In this document: piece by piece, positions 43,128 through 55,242 of the stretch
How the letters are laid out: every line of letters starts with the position of its first letter
Position numbering within the stretch: the first letter of the stretch is position 1
DNA from: Gymnothorax reevesii
Lineage: Eukaryota; Chordata; Actinopteri; Anguilliformes; Muraenidae
Direction: 5' to 3'
Length of the DNA stretch: 64,000 bases
Assembly: GCA_029721435.1 (NCBI GenBank)
Contig: CM056573.1
Coordinates: forward strand, 50,785,501-50,849,500
Notes under the pieces: generated by a model
Database searches by the model: none
The model's input: only the letters and a program-made list of their open reading frames with translations
Told to the model about the DNA's origin: nothing
Translations under genes and position numbers: made by a program

Positions 43128-44334
43128 TTACATAATACTGGAGAGATTTCAGGAATACTTGTTCATTGTTTCATCATCAGATAATGATTGATGCTTTAAA
43201 TACATGTTAATTTTGCTTAGCACACATAAAACATATAGGGAGGATAAAACTACCACTTGAACCTAAGTAGGTTTTTTAAATGAAATTGATTAAAATGAAT
43301 TTTGGCTGAAATAAGGACACTAAAATGTGACATCGAAAACGATTTTTATCAAAAAGAATGTGGGAAATAAAAATGTATAAGTATCACGAGCATTTGCACA
43401 GAAATTATTTAGTCCAGTGAATAAATTTAACTTTGTGACAAAACGTCTTTGGTCAGAACATAGGACGATATTAGAATGAAATTATCGGGTAATGGCTTCT
43501 GCCCAACGTGTCTGGCCGATCCTGCCATGTAAAGTGATTGCTGATTCTGCGTTATATTATATCACGTGCATTTCTTAAATAACTTTGTAACTCTGCAGTA
43601 ATGATGCCACAAAAATATTTCATGCCGAAACTCTTGAATTTATAGTACTCAAAAAGCAGAGCTGTCTGCATCATGGTATCGCCTTCGAACTTGATGTCAT
43701 TTACTAAATAGATGACAATGCTACTATATAACGTTTTCACTTACGTAGCCATATATTTTCTTGACTCATACCCCGGTGTAACGTTTCTACATTAAGTTTA
43801 AGAGAGGGAATTATGGACGATTTGAAGTTCAATAATGCGAAATTCATGCCCGCGCGGAATGCTGGGTTATAGTAAGTACTGACATGCCTGTCAATCCCTG
43901 TGGCTGTCGCATTTGCTGAACACTCCTTTTCCAAATGACTTGAGAATTTGATAAACGACTTAGCACAGCGAAAAGCCCTGAGAGTGCATCTTTAAACTAT
44001 GTGAAACTTATTTATTATATGTTTGACTTCAGCTACAAAAAACCTAAACACGTGTGCTATGTGTTTTTATGGCCCATGCGCAGACATGACAGATGTTCTC
44101 ACCGTGTGGGCACACTGTCACATTTAATGTGGGTCATGTATATCGCTGTTGCTAAGTGTTTTAAAGCTGCATTCAGTTGTTTATTTTGTTTCCTGATCAT
44201 GTTACGTTATGTTGCATCTGACTGTGCCATTGTTAGATTGGGCAAGACGAAGGTGAGCAGCGTTCAGTATTACTAATGGTTAGTATATGGATTAATCGTG
44301 CTTTATTCATTTGTCATGAAAAAAATAAACTTGA
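43128..44334. other. Intergenic DNA, nothing recognised
   Basis: Short frames only. ORF 44001-44276 is Cys/Phe-rich with no motif. Confidence 0.3.
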
Positions 44335-44745
44335 AGAAGGGCTCGGCGAACATGGAGAGCCACATGGATAGATATCTTATTTGACCCATAAATGGTAGAT
44401 CATTTTGAATATCACACTCATATGATGCACACTTATGGTCAAGGAGTTTTTGATCCCGGTAATGTATTGGTTAGTAAATCCTAGCCAGTTTTCCATTCTC
44501 AGTATTTATTTATTTTCTACAATTTCTACGCTGAATTTTCATGAAATTTTTTTTGTGTTTGTTGTTCTTATTCTGTACTAAAATTATGAAAATAAACTGA
44601 AAAATGGTGAACTTCTAAATGCTATCAGCGTCTTGTTTCATTTAAGTCATTTTCCCCTTCGCTATGACGCTCAAATCTTGAATTATAAAACCTTCAATTG
44701 GGTAACGCAGAAAAAGCCAGATTTAGCCTCTGTGCAGAGGGGTTG
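44335..44745 (+). repeat. Unclassified interspersed repeat, copy 2
   Basis: Same repeat as 17495-17890. It ends CAGAGGGGTT directly before a Tc1 fragment. Confidence 0.75.
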
Positions 44746-44751
44746 ATGGCA

Positions 44752-45600
44752 CAATGAATTCCACCAAGTATTTAGAGGTTTTGGCAGGCAATCTGGTTGC
44801 CTCCACCAGAAAGAAGGGACTCAGCCCTCTGTGGACTTCCCAACAAGACAGTTACCCAAAGCATATAATAATAATAATGCATCAATTTTATATAGCGCTT
44901 TTCTGCTCTTCTGGGCACTCAAAGACGCTTCACAATGGACACATTATTCATTCACTCACAAATTCGTGGTCTGATGGTGGTAAACTACGTTTTTGTAGCC
45001 ACAGCTGCCCTGGGGCAGGCTGACGGAAGCGTGGCTGCCAGTACGCGCCTACGGCCCCTCCGACCACCACCAAACATTTGCACTCAGCCAAACAGGAGTG
45101 TTCCTATATTGCATGTTTTGTGGGTGGGGGAAACCAGAGTACCCGGAGGAAACCCACGCGAACACAGGGAGAACATGCAAACTCCACACAGAAAGGCCCC
45201 AGGCCGGATTCACAACCTTCTTGCTGTCAGGCAGTAGTGCTAACCACTGTGCCACCATGCCGCCCAATGCATATCTCCAGATCCACACAGAAATGGTTCC
45301 GTGGCAACAAAATCAATTTTCTGCATTAGCCATCTCAGTCGCCAGATCGCAATCCAATTGAGAGCCGAAGGGTGTGAAGGATCTTGAAAGGATCTGTTTA
45401 CAGGAATGGTCCAAAATCTCACCAAATGCCTTAACATTGTCAAAAATTAAAGGGAGGCCTCCATGCTGTCATCCTTGCCAGAGGTAGTTGCACTAAGTGC
45501 TAAATGAAGTGTGCCAATAATTATTAAACCTTAATTTCATTGAAATATATTTTGTATTAAAAGATTGTTATGATTTCCATGGAAACATTAATAAAGTATT
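44752..45600 (+). pseudogene. Tc1-like C-terminal transposase part, split by a SINE
   Basis: ATTCCACCAAGTATTTAGAG, AGGCAATCTGGTTGCC and CAACAAGACAGTTACCCAAA (the QQDxxPKH block) precede the SINE. After it come CAGATCCACACAGAAATGGT, TCTCAGTCGCCAGATCGCAA (the PSQSPDLNP block) and a C-terminal part to about 45500, then GTGCCAATAATTATT of the terminal repeat. Indels and stops destroy the frame. Confidence 0.75.
44867..45268 (-). mobile_element. Full-length tRNA-derived SINE with 6-bp target duplication
   Basis: On the minus strand it starts GGGCGGCATGGTGGCACAGT (box-A region), then a box-B-like GGTTGTGAATCC, the central TTTCTGTGTGGAGTTTGCAT block, and a second half ending GCGCTATATAAAATTGATGC and an ATT-repeat tail. 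The tail resembles L2-type LINE 3' ends, suggesting L2 machinery mobilised it. GCATAT flanks both sides (44861-44866 and 45269-45274). About 400 bp. Confidence 0.88.
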
Positions 45601-45927
45601 TCAGGCATTTTGGTGTATTTCATTTCTCTATAATTATATTGTTTATTTTTTGTTGTATTGTTTGTGCATTGCCAGTCCGAGGTGTAAATTTAAAATCATG
45701 CCAATGTTATTTAATTTGAACCAAAAAGTATTACAAATAAATATTTCTAGAAGTACGTTAATCATCTCAATTATCAGAAAATAGCACCCAACACAGCGCA
45801 AAACAATGTTGCGACAGGCCAAAGTCACTCATGGAGTGCAAAAATTTTATCGTCACAGGATATAACAGCAATATCATGAGAATCACAACATGACAACAAC
45901 AATGTCTGCTATCGTCAATAGAAATTG
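45601..45927. other. Intergenic DNA, nothing recognised
   Basis: AT-rich DNA without a feature. Confidence 0.3.
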
Positions 45928-46314
45928 TTAAAGGGGACCTAACATGCTGATCTTTCTTTTAATACATATTAGTAATGTTATAATATTGGTTATCCGTGCT
46001 CAACCTCTGAAACGTTTCTAAACATACAGTTTCTAAAGATACAGGGATTTTGCCATAATCCAAGAACATGATTTCATGACCGTGATTTCCTCTCTGAACA
46101 GCTCCTCCCGAGATCTTCACGAGATCTGGGTGAAACCTGATGTCTAGTTGTGCCATCCAATTAGTACAGACCTAGCCAAAGCCAACCACTGCGCTGGACC
46201 TGCCCACACCGGAAACTATTCTAGCAGGCACTGACAATGGCAGATCATACTATGCCTTAGTAGCGTCTACACTTTTGGAAATACAAAGAACCGCAGATCA
46301 TTTGAGGTGCAATT

Positions 46315-46520
46315 ATGTCAGTATCTCTCCCAAAGCTACCTGTCCGTTTACTTTTGGACGTGAAAAAAACTAATATTTCTCTTCCAAAAGACGATGCCAC
46401 CAGAAATCAGTGGGTAGCTTTTTTTGTTTGCTGGCAGCAAACAGCCACGGCCAAAGGGAGCGTTAGCTGTTCGTGCTCAGCATTTCACCAAAGACAGCTT
46501 TGTCAATGAAGGATAATTCG
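46315..46520 (+). pseudogene. THAP zinc-finger remnant
   Basis: The frame from 46315 reads ISLPKDDATRNQWVAFF, matching the middle of a THAP domain (LPKDxxxRxxW). After a frameshift the DNA encodes VRAQHFTKDSFVNE, the C-x-x-HF block, with Arg at the zinc-binding Cys. The N-terminal C-x-C part is not recognisable. THAP binds DNA in Kolobok transposases. This one is broken by the frameshift and the lost Cys. Confidence 0.65.
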
Positions 46521-47019
46521 ACACAGGATAAGCGTTTGAGCTGCTTCTCATACCTGAAGCAGTTGCATCGATCAAGCGCTTGGAGCAGTGAAGCTAATGT
46601 GTTACAGGTGGCTAGCAGGACCGCTAGCGATAGTTAACACTAAGAACTGGCCTCAAACGCAGGCTTTGCAAAATATCTGAAGACAAAGCCTGTATCTGTC
46701 ACGACTGTCTGTGACCCACAGACACAGAAGCTGTTTTTGACACAGAGTTGCTTTTACTGCATAAGCCAACCCGACGTGACGATTGTGTTGATTGCCAGTT
46801 GATTGTGGCTGTAGCACAGCGGCTAACGTAGCCAAGTTACTGTTGCTAATGTTTGCGTTCTAATTATGCAAAAGTGATATCAAGGGAAATTCTACAGAAG
46901 TCGTGTGAACATAAATCTCATTTGAAGCTAACTTCGTACTTGTGTGTAATTTGGATGCTTGGTACAACTGTTCACAGTAACAGAACTTGCTGTCTGTAAA
47001 ACCTGTATTGCAAGGGTTT

Positions 47020-48260
47020 GTCTCTGTGGTTATGACCGTTCTGTTACCAGCTACTGCATGTTAGTTTGCGTGTCGTGCTAATTAAAAATGCTCCTGGTTA
47101 ACGTTTATGCAGTAATTCTGATTGGTATTCTTTTGTTACTTCGGTAAGCTTCAAAATGGCAGTTTCATCATAACGTTGCCCGATTGTTGCCACTACAGTG
47201 ATCGCTTCACTTATCCATGACTAGGATCAGCCAGATACTTCACAAATTTCTGAGCAAGCTCTCTGGTGCTACCATGAATGCAATGCGAAACGCAGAAGCT
47301 CTGCTGGTTTACAAATGATTTCTCTGCACTACCATAACATAATTTCATCCCCCTTTAGAAATTGTTGTGGCTAATAAAAAGCTGAAAACGGTGGAGATTA
47401 AATGGGTAATTCTTTCCTCTAGAAGTGATCAATTCGCTAGCTCCACTTAAGCAACTTGTCTGCGCTAACGGAACTTACGGTCTGCAAAACCTGTATGATG
47501 TTCATAACATAACCGAGCTCTCTCTAGCTATTGCTTACTATCCATAAAGCTGCTTTCACATCAGACACAAAACAAATTTTCCGTGTGACAGATTAGCTAC
47601 ATTCAAAGTCAAAGCAAAGATGCGAATACGGGCCTTATAGGCGCGTTAAGCAGCTTTCACACTGGATGTGAAACGAATTTTTCGCGCGACAGATTACATT
47701 CAAAGTCATGACCACTTATCAGCTCCTGCATGTTAGTTAGTGTGCTCTGCTAATTAAAAATGCTCCTGGTTAACGTACATGCAAAAATTAAGATCGGTAT
47801 GCTTGTGAAACTTCAGTAAGCATTAATGTGGCAGTATCATCATAACATTGCCTGATTGTAGTCACTACAGTTGAAGCTAACCGGAGAGGTGCTGTATGTG
47901 TCTGCTGAGTTGGGCTGCAGTTAGACCAGACATAGATTTTGCAGAGCTTGGGGTGCGTTTTTGGGTGCTAATGTAATGATCGCTTTACTTATCCATGACC
48001 GGGGTAAGCCTGATACATCTCCAATGGCTGGGCAAGCTCTCTGATACTAACAGTGAAAGCAATAGGGAAGCGCACAGGCTAACGTGTTCGGTATAATAAA
48101 CGCTGCATTGCCATCGATTGGATATTAAATTCTTTCCTGTAAAAGTGATCGATTCGCTAGCGCCACATACAGTTCATGCAGACGGAACTTACGGTCTGTA
48201 AAACCTGTATTATGTTCATGACATAACCGGAGCTCTGTCTAGCTCTCGCACGCTATCCAT
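47020..48260. repeat. Imperfect tandem duplication inside the Kolobok-like element
   Basis: GCATGTTAGTT-, GCTAATTAAAAATGCTCCTGG, CATCATAACGTTGCC-type and GTGATCGATTCGCTAG-type landmarks at 47056-47550 recur in order at 47728-48260, 670-720 bases downstream, with many substitutions. Confidence 0.8.
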
Positions 48261-49116
48261 AATGCGCCCATTTTCCGCGAGCAAAAGCTGGTCATTCCAA
48301 AGCAATAAGTAAACCATTACCACAGGCAATTTCCTAAAAGGGAATTTAGCTTGGAGCTTTCGCCCCTCTGTCATATACCAGCGTGGAAGCTGTTCGTTTC
48401 TCCACGCTAACAACACACCACAGCTATGCACACGAACCAGCAGGTCCTAATACATGCCGAAGCAGTCCATAAGCTGTTGGTCCACTTATAGCTACCCCTC
48501 ACTGTCCTTGTTTCCCTCTAAAATCAGACCCACCAGATTTCTACGGTCTCTGGTCGACACTTGGGCATGTCGACCCGTTCTACAAATGTGTCTATATGGG
48601 GTGGATTCTAGCTTCCCCTGCATCCTAGCTAGGAGTAGTAAAACCGCTGTACTCACCAACTGTTGACGTAGCAAACTGTAGCCGATAGCAAATTCGTGCT
48701 TGAGCTGCCACACTTTCGCACTGCGTCCTCCACTTTAGCCGTTGCGTTTATTAGAACAAGATTATTTCATTAGATCTATACTAATGTACTGCGTTTTATA
48801 GCAGAATTTCCCTGCTGATTCCTGAGCTCAGATGGCGTTTCACTGTGACACTGCATCGTCCCGCCTAGATCCGCCCTCCAGAGAGCTGGCCAGTCAGAAG
48901 AAAGTGGGCACACGGGGAGTGGGGGCAATAGCGGAAGAGCCATCCCAATGAGGTGTTTCAGGCAAAGACTACAATGGACTACAAATGGGGTTTTTTGAGG
49001 TTGGCAGTACAAGCGAAATAGGTACCCTTTTTTTACTTTGCGTGATCAGGAGTACTCTAGGGGAGTCAAAGACCAAAATTTAAACTTGGAAAAATAGCAT
49101 ATTAGGTCCCCTTTAA

Positions 49117-52100
49117 ATAAATCCTGAAAAATATTTTTTTAAGAGTGGACATAAGTTTGGTATTATCATTGCAAGTTTGGTATTATCAACTTTAACTATT
49201 AAGTGGTGTATGATTGTACAGCCCGGCTATCCCACAATTAAAATAATAAGGAGAGATAAGTGGATAAATCTTTGCGGTAATCACTTTGTCTCAGATAAAA
49301 ATGTAAGAGAAAATTCTTTACAGTTGATTGACCTTGATGGATAGCATATGTTCTATGTTTGATATCTAATTGATATCGTGTCTTTCTACCTCTCAACTTT
49401 GTTCTGTTACTGCTGCTGTGATGTTATATTCTCCGTCAGCTCGGAAGTAGCATGTCATAGCGTAATCCAGCAACTACATTTAAGTTACCATACACTTGCC
49501 AGCTAACGTTGCAATCTTCTTTAACTTGTTGTCAAGCCACTTTGGTCTACAGAAAAAAAAAAATCCTGCAGACTGCTATTGCTCAGCTATAGCTGCTGCT
49601 TGGCTGTGCTCCTCTGGTGCAGACAACTGTGTCAAGGCTTCTGCTGATGGGGTAGCTGTTGATGAAATTTGATAGATAGTTGAAACAGAAAGTTTTTTTT
49701 TTATTTGATTTTTGTCCCTGACTCTGTGTTTGAATTGACCTCCTGGCAGAACTTCACCCTGTACCGCTGAACCGGAAACAGTGAACTGGCGCCTCTTGAA
49801 GTATTTTTTTATATGGGAAAATATGTCTTTATCACTAGAGGCAGGGACCAGAAGGGCAGGTGTGCAATGTGAGAGAAAAAATGAAATGAAACCAAACGCG
49901 GGGAAAAAAAAGCATGTGCTACTTCAGCGACTTGGTGGTTGGTGCACCCTGAGCTGGGCATCCCGACAACACTGCAGCCCGTTACTTTTATTTGGATTTT
50001 TGGAGTTTAATATGTGATTTGCAGTGAGAGCCACACTGTGGGTGTTGTCCATAAAAATCAAAACAGCAGAAGAAGAGTTTAAGAATAAAATAGGAATGGC
50101 TCAAAGAAAAAAAATAGAAATATTTGGTTGGATTTACATATTGTCAATGGCTGCGTGACAGCCTATCTGCCATTCAGAATTTGTCAGGAATTATGGCATT
50201 TTGTTTGTTTGTTTTAAATTCCAAGAACATGCATTAACCCCCTCCTAAGGTGCAAGAGTTCTTTCAATGCAGGCAAATATCAGAACAGAGCACGGTTGTT
50301 TGAAGCAGCAACCTGGCAACCGGGGAAGAATAACGCAGTGCAGGAAGAAAGCATCCATGTTATCACGCGCACACATGTGGCCTCTGTGTGAAGATTAAGC
50401 TGTATTCATCCTCGGCTGCCGTCACTTGTGCCTCAGTCCATCCAAGATATGGCACAGATTCAGCCTGGGAACTAGAAGACGTGCCACCGATTTGCAAACG
50501 TGGTGGGAACGAGAGGCAGAGAGAGAGAGACTGAGGTGTGGAACTCACAGTTTCTCACTTACCAGGGAGCAAGGGTGCCATTATCTCCTGGGACATGCAG
50601 TTTTATGACAAAAAAATAGATAAATGAAGGCATCGTTCCAGTAGTTTTATAAACCATGAGCTGTTCTTTGTGGCTTATATTGATTACTATGCAGAAAACT
50701 CGGTATTTAAAGGAACAGAAAAATAAATGGAAAATTAGCAGATGATTATTTACGTGATGAAAGGAGTACCAGGAAGCCAAAAAACCAATGACTGACTTCG
50801 AAGACACCTATGCTGGTCTGTTCGACACTGATTGCGTTTGACCTGGGTCTGGTCTGGATCAAGCCAGTGATGCTGTATAGCTCGCCTCGGCTGAGAGAAG
50901 AGGCTTACCCCATGAAATCCTCAGAGGTTCCCTCAGCTTACCAAGCTCCTATTAATCCCTTCTTTTCAATTTAAATCACAACACACAAAGCAAAACAATT
51001 AAATGCTTCAGAATCTCGAAATTCGACCAACCAAATCGGAAAAATCAAATATATAAAGCTGGACAGTATCAGGGTATGACATTGCTATTTTTATACCTGT
51101 GTTGGTAATGTTTGATCCAATAGGCAATAAAGAAATTCAGTGGAATAGTTTGTTAACTGTTAGTTTTTGTGCACTTTCCTGTCACTTATAAATCGGAGGG
51201 TGACAAAACATTGGTTTAAAACAACCGCCTGTAAACACTATGTTTTGCTGGTAGTAGTCTTTTCTGTTTCGAAAAATATTTTGCAGTATTAAATAAAGAT
51301 AATTGCCTCGTACGACCACTCTATCATGATGACTTGTTTCCCCTCTGTACTAATTTGCATGAGAGGATTTGATGAGAGTGCACCGAGGAGGGAGGATATG
51401 GGGGTGAATTCATTTGTGGACATATGGTATGTCATAAGCAGGCGTCAACTGTTGGTGGCACTACTCGCACTGCCAGGCAGGTATGGAAGTTTTTATTGGA
51501 CCTCAATAGTTGTTACTCACAAAATGCAATCCACAAATGTGTACCATGATCCACAAATACTTCAGTCTACAAAAATATATATATTTTTTTATTTGTGTTA
51601 TTTAAAGTCAAGTTGACAGAAGTACATAGCTATTTGCAATTAAGCATAACTAACTCTGTAATCACTAATTTTAATTTATCTTGAAAATGATTTAGATTTT
51701 ACAAATGTAAATAGTTTTGCTGCAGAAATGCATGTACAGAGATATTTATACATTTGTAGATCCATTTCTATAAATGAAATGGGTTTTGCACATTTGTGAA
51801 TTGCCTCTGGTCAGTTTTGGGCCATGTGACAATCGTGACTTCCCTCCCATATGTTTTTTGGATTTTTGTCCAATTCATACCAGAGCAAATGCAACATTGT
51901 AGAGGAGTCAAAAGTTACACTCTACAGCTTTTACCTAAAATATGAATCTGTCTTAAGTAGATAGAAAACTTTAAATGCTCATAGCGGGGTAATTTTTTTT
52001 AAAGGGCTCACTGTCGTTATAGCTGTTTTCCACCAATATGAAAAACTTATTTATGTTGCATTCAGTGCTGGTTATCACACTTTTTAATACTAAAAGGAAC

Positions 52101-52336
52101 AATATGTAATATACATGTATCTATTGAATTAAATCAATAATGAAAATGATATATCATCTGAGGACAGAAAACATGCTTAGATGAAATATTATAATCTCCG
52201 ACAAAAATGCTACTGCCAGTATGTTCGCCTTGGAAATTTCCATTCCATACTGGAAGGTTTGTTTATGTCTCGGCCTATGTGATTGCCCATTTCAACACCC
52301 CGGGTTGCCAGATATGACATGAATTGGCAGGCAATA
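49117..52336. other. 3.2 kb of unannotated DNA
   Basis: The longest frames (49781-50017, 51326-51616) have no motif. No TIR pair, LTR or SINE was found. This is the largest stretch in the window that I cannot explain as repeat. Confidence 0.35.
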
Positions 52337-52338
52337 TA

Positions 52339-53949
52339 CAGCGCCCTCTATAATTAAGTTAATTAATGGTTAAGATGTGTTCTTTAGCTTCTAATAAATT
52401 CAGATAGTCTAAATAATATAGGACCACAATGAAAAAAGAGGATAATAAAACCTTTAATTCAAGTGCATTTATTCAGTGGGAAAAAAATCCCACATTAAGA
52501 AATAATTATTTTACATCAAATCATGTGTGCCACAATTATTAGCACCCCTGATGTTAATACTTTTTACAACCCCCTTTTGCCAACAAAACAGCCGCTAATC
52601 TTCTCCTATAATGTTTCTCAAGATGAGAGAATACAGAAAGAGGGATCTTCGGCCATTCCTCTTTGCACAATCTCTCTAAGTCATCCAGCGACCTGGGTCC
52701 TCTCCTCTGCACTCTCCTCTTCAGCTCACCCCACAGGTTTTCAATGGGGTTGAGGTCTGGGGCCTGAGATGGCCTTGGGAGGAGCTTGATTTTGTGTCTG
52801 GTGAACCATTTGTGTAGATTTGGCCACATGTTTAGGGTCATTATCTTGCTGAAAGACCCAGTGACGACCCATCTTCAGCTTTCTGGCAGAGACCACCAGA
52901 TTTTGATTTAAAATGTCCTGCTATTTTGAAGCGTTCATGATGCCATGCACCCTAACAAGGTTCTCAGGGCCTCTGGAAGAGAAACAGGCCCACAGCTTCA
53001 CCGATCCTCTCCCATACTTCACAGTGGGCATGAGGTGCTTTTCTGCATACTCATCTTTTGTGTTCCGCCAGACCCACTTAGAGTGTTTGTTTGCCAATAA
53101 GCTCAATCTTGGTCTCATCTGACCAAACCACACGGTCCTAGTTGAAGTCCCAGAACCGCAAAGCGAACTCCAGCCGTTTGCATTTAAGATTGTGATTGGG
53201 AACAGGTTTTTTCCGTGCATGCCTCCCAAACAGCTTGTTGGCATGTAGATAGCGCCTAATGGTTGTTTTGGAGACTTTGTGAGCCCAAGATGCTACCATT
53301 TGTTGAAATTCTTTAACAGTGAGCTTTAGAGAACTTTTTATTTCTCTTACCATCCTCCTCACTGTGCGTGGTGGCAAAATAACCTTGCGTCCTTGTCCAG
53401 GCTTGTTTACCCCTGTTCCAGTTGTTTTAAAATTCTTAATGATTCCTCTGACAGTAGATATGGGCAGGTGCAGGCAAGTGGCTATTTTCTTGTAGCCATT
53501 GCCTGACTTGTGAAGGTCGACACACATCTGCCTTACTTGAATGGTGTGTTCCTTTGTCTTTCCCATGTTGAAGAATGGATAAGAGAAATGGCCTCTGTGT
53601 CAAGTCATATTTATACCTCAGGGAAACAGGAAGTGATGATTTACTAATTAAATGTTCCTAGACACTCTGATCAACTTTTTAAACCACTGTAGAAATGACA
53701 GAAATACTTCAACTACATTTAATTCCTAGGAATTGTTAGGAGTGGCAATAAATGTTGAACAGGTGATTTTATGAAAATAATTATTTCTTAGTCAGGGATT
53801 TTTTTTCCCCTTTAAAATTCACTTGAGTTGAAGGTTACATTTTTCTACAATTCTCTGTGTGAGAGGATGCTTCTGCAATAAAAATTGAATTTATTTTAAG
53901 GCTTTTAACACATCTTAACCAGGAGTGCGAATAATTATGGAGGGCGCTG
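52339..53949 (-). mobile_element. Tc1-like transposon, complete, CAGCGCCCTC TIRs
   Basis: The left end is TA-CAGCGCCCTCTATAATTA and the right end is TAATTATGGAGGGCGCTG-TA. A second matching block GGTTAAGATGTGTT lies ~30 bases inside each end. 1611 bp with the TA target on both sides. The best-preserved Tc1 copy here. Confidence 0.95.
52554..53566 (-). pseudogene. Tc1-like transposase, broken
   Basis: The start ATG at 53566 fits the family. Residues 1-142 carry the paired-like helix-turn-helix region (KSGNGYKKIATCLHLPISTV, then RRMVREIKSSLKLTVKEF and SKTTIRRYLHANKLFG). A stop (53138-53140) replaces the Trp expected after FDFN-type residues. Immediately beyond, DRVVWSDETK holds the first catalytic Asp of the DDE core. 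A second stop and frameshifts follow near 53080. The open 52554-52841 part carries [20 protein letters not shown] with the last catalytic residues, and ends GGCKKY. Few lesions, so inactivation is fairly recent compared with the other copies. Confidence 0.9.
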
Positions 53950-55242
53950 TAGCCGATGCAACCATAGAGGTAAGCAAGAGAGCTGGATCAGCAGAGCTAA
54001 TAAAAGATTCTACTCGACCAGTAAATACTTAAGCATCCTACTAAAAATCGCCATGATAAGAGACGTAATGAAATGTAGGCAAATATTAGACATGCATTTG
54101 AGATATGGAGACAGCTTAGAGCCCAGAATGATTTTAAAATAACATGTTAGCTAATTAGCTTCTGAACAGATAAGTATTCAGCTCCAGCTGATGTCGGCTA
54201 ATTTTAACTTATTCATCATGGCCGTAACTTGCAAATTTATTGATCTTATCTAACAAAAACCATGTAGCCGTTATAGAGAAGTTTATTGTATTTAGTGACT
54301 GAATCAATAAATTTATTCAAACCTTGCTAAAGTTAGATTGCTCAGCAGCTAGATATTTTTGTGGAATGACATAGCTGCAGATAACTAACAGTTGCATAAT
54401 CTTCCCTACAGTGTTTGTGAGTAAGCACACAACTTATGTTGTTAGCTAGGGAAACAAAAGACCACAGATTACCAAGAAGCAAGTGGCATAATACCAACTA
54501 ATGGCTAGTTAATTGTGAATCCAGACAAAATAAAGCGCACTAATCTCTGAAAACTGCATTCTATTTCATCACCAGCAGATGGTCATGTCGGTGGTTGCAG
54601 AAAGATGTTTAATGCCATAGAAGTTTGTAAGAAAATAATGCTACTTTCCCACCTGATTTATTATTTCAATTATGGTTTCCCGCATTATTTTATGGTACGT
54701 ATCATAAGTTTCAAGTCTCCTCTGATATATTTTGATTTTTGTAAATTATGGTCCCAACTAGACTAGAATAAAGGATAAAACCAGATAGGCTTTATGGGGC
54801 GTGGACAAGGCTATCTTCTGGTCCTCATCAGATACGGGCAGATCCACACGTAGACCCACCCCTTGCGCCTCAGTTAATGCTCTCATCCATTAGAAATCAC
54901 ATCCAGTTTCAAAATGACAAAACGGCGCTGTTCAAATTGCCAAAATCAAGGCTTCCTAAATGGTATGCTGAAACCAATGGGCGATGTCACGGTTGCTTCG
55001 TCCATCTTTTTATTCAGTCTATGGCAGGAACACATCAGCAAGTGATACAGGGATATAGGAAGTACAGTTAATGTCAGTATTTCAGTCTTAAAAATGGAAA
55101 ACTTTGCATTTTGTACAACGTAATATGAGTAAATCAATATGATTCATAATAAAGGTCAGGTGGAAATTTAAAAAAAATAATCTATCATTTACCTGCTTTA
55201 CCATTTTCACTGCTTGTGTCAAATAATTTGCATGAGGGTGTA
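53950..55242. other. Intergenic DNA, nothing recognised
   Basis: AT-rich with short random frames. Confidence 0.3.

Larger units (their letters stand above)
45928..49116 (+). mobile_element. Kolobok-like transposon, 3.2 kb, TTAA target duplication
   Basis: The left end is TTAA-AGGGGACCTAACATGCT. The right end is its inverted match AGCATATTAGGTCCCCT-TTAA. A THAP-like remnant lies near the left end. TTAA duplication plus THAP is the Kolobok combination (P elements have THAP but an 8-bp duplication). The rest has no intact frame. An internal imperfect direct duplication of ~0.7 kb is present (see below). Confidence 0.75.

Noticed and set aside
44867..45268. tRNA gene suggested by A and B box-like motifs (also at 868, 22105 and 61056)
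   Set aside because: No cloverleaf can be closed, and the sequences continue into SINE bodies with tails.
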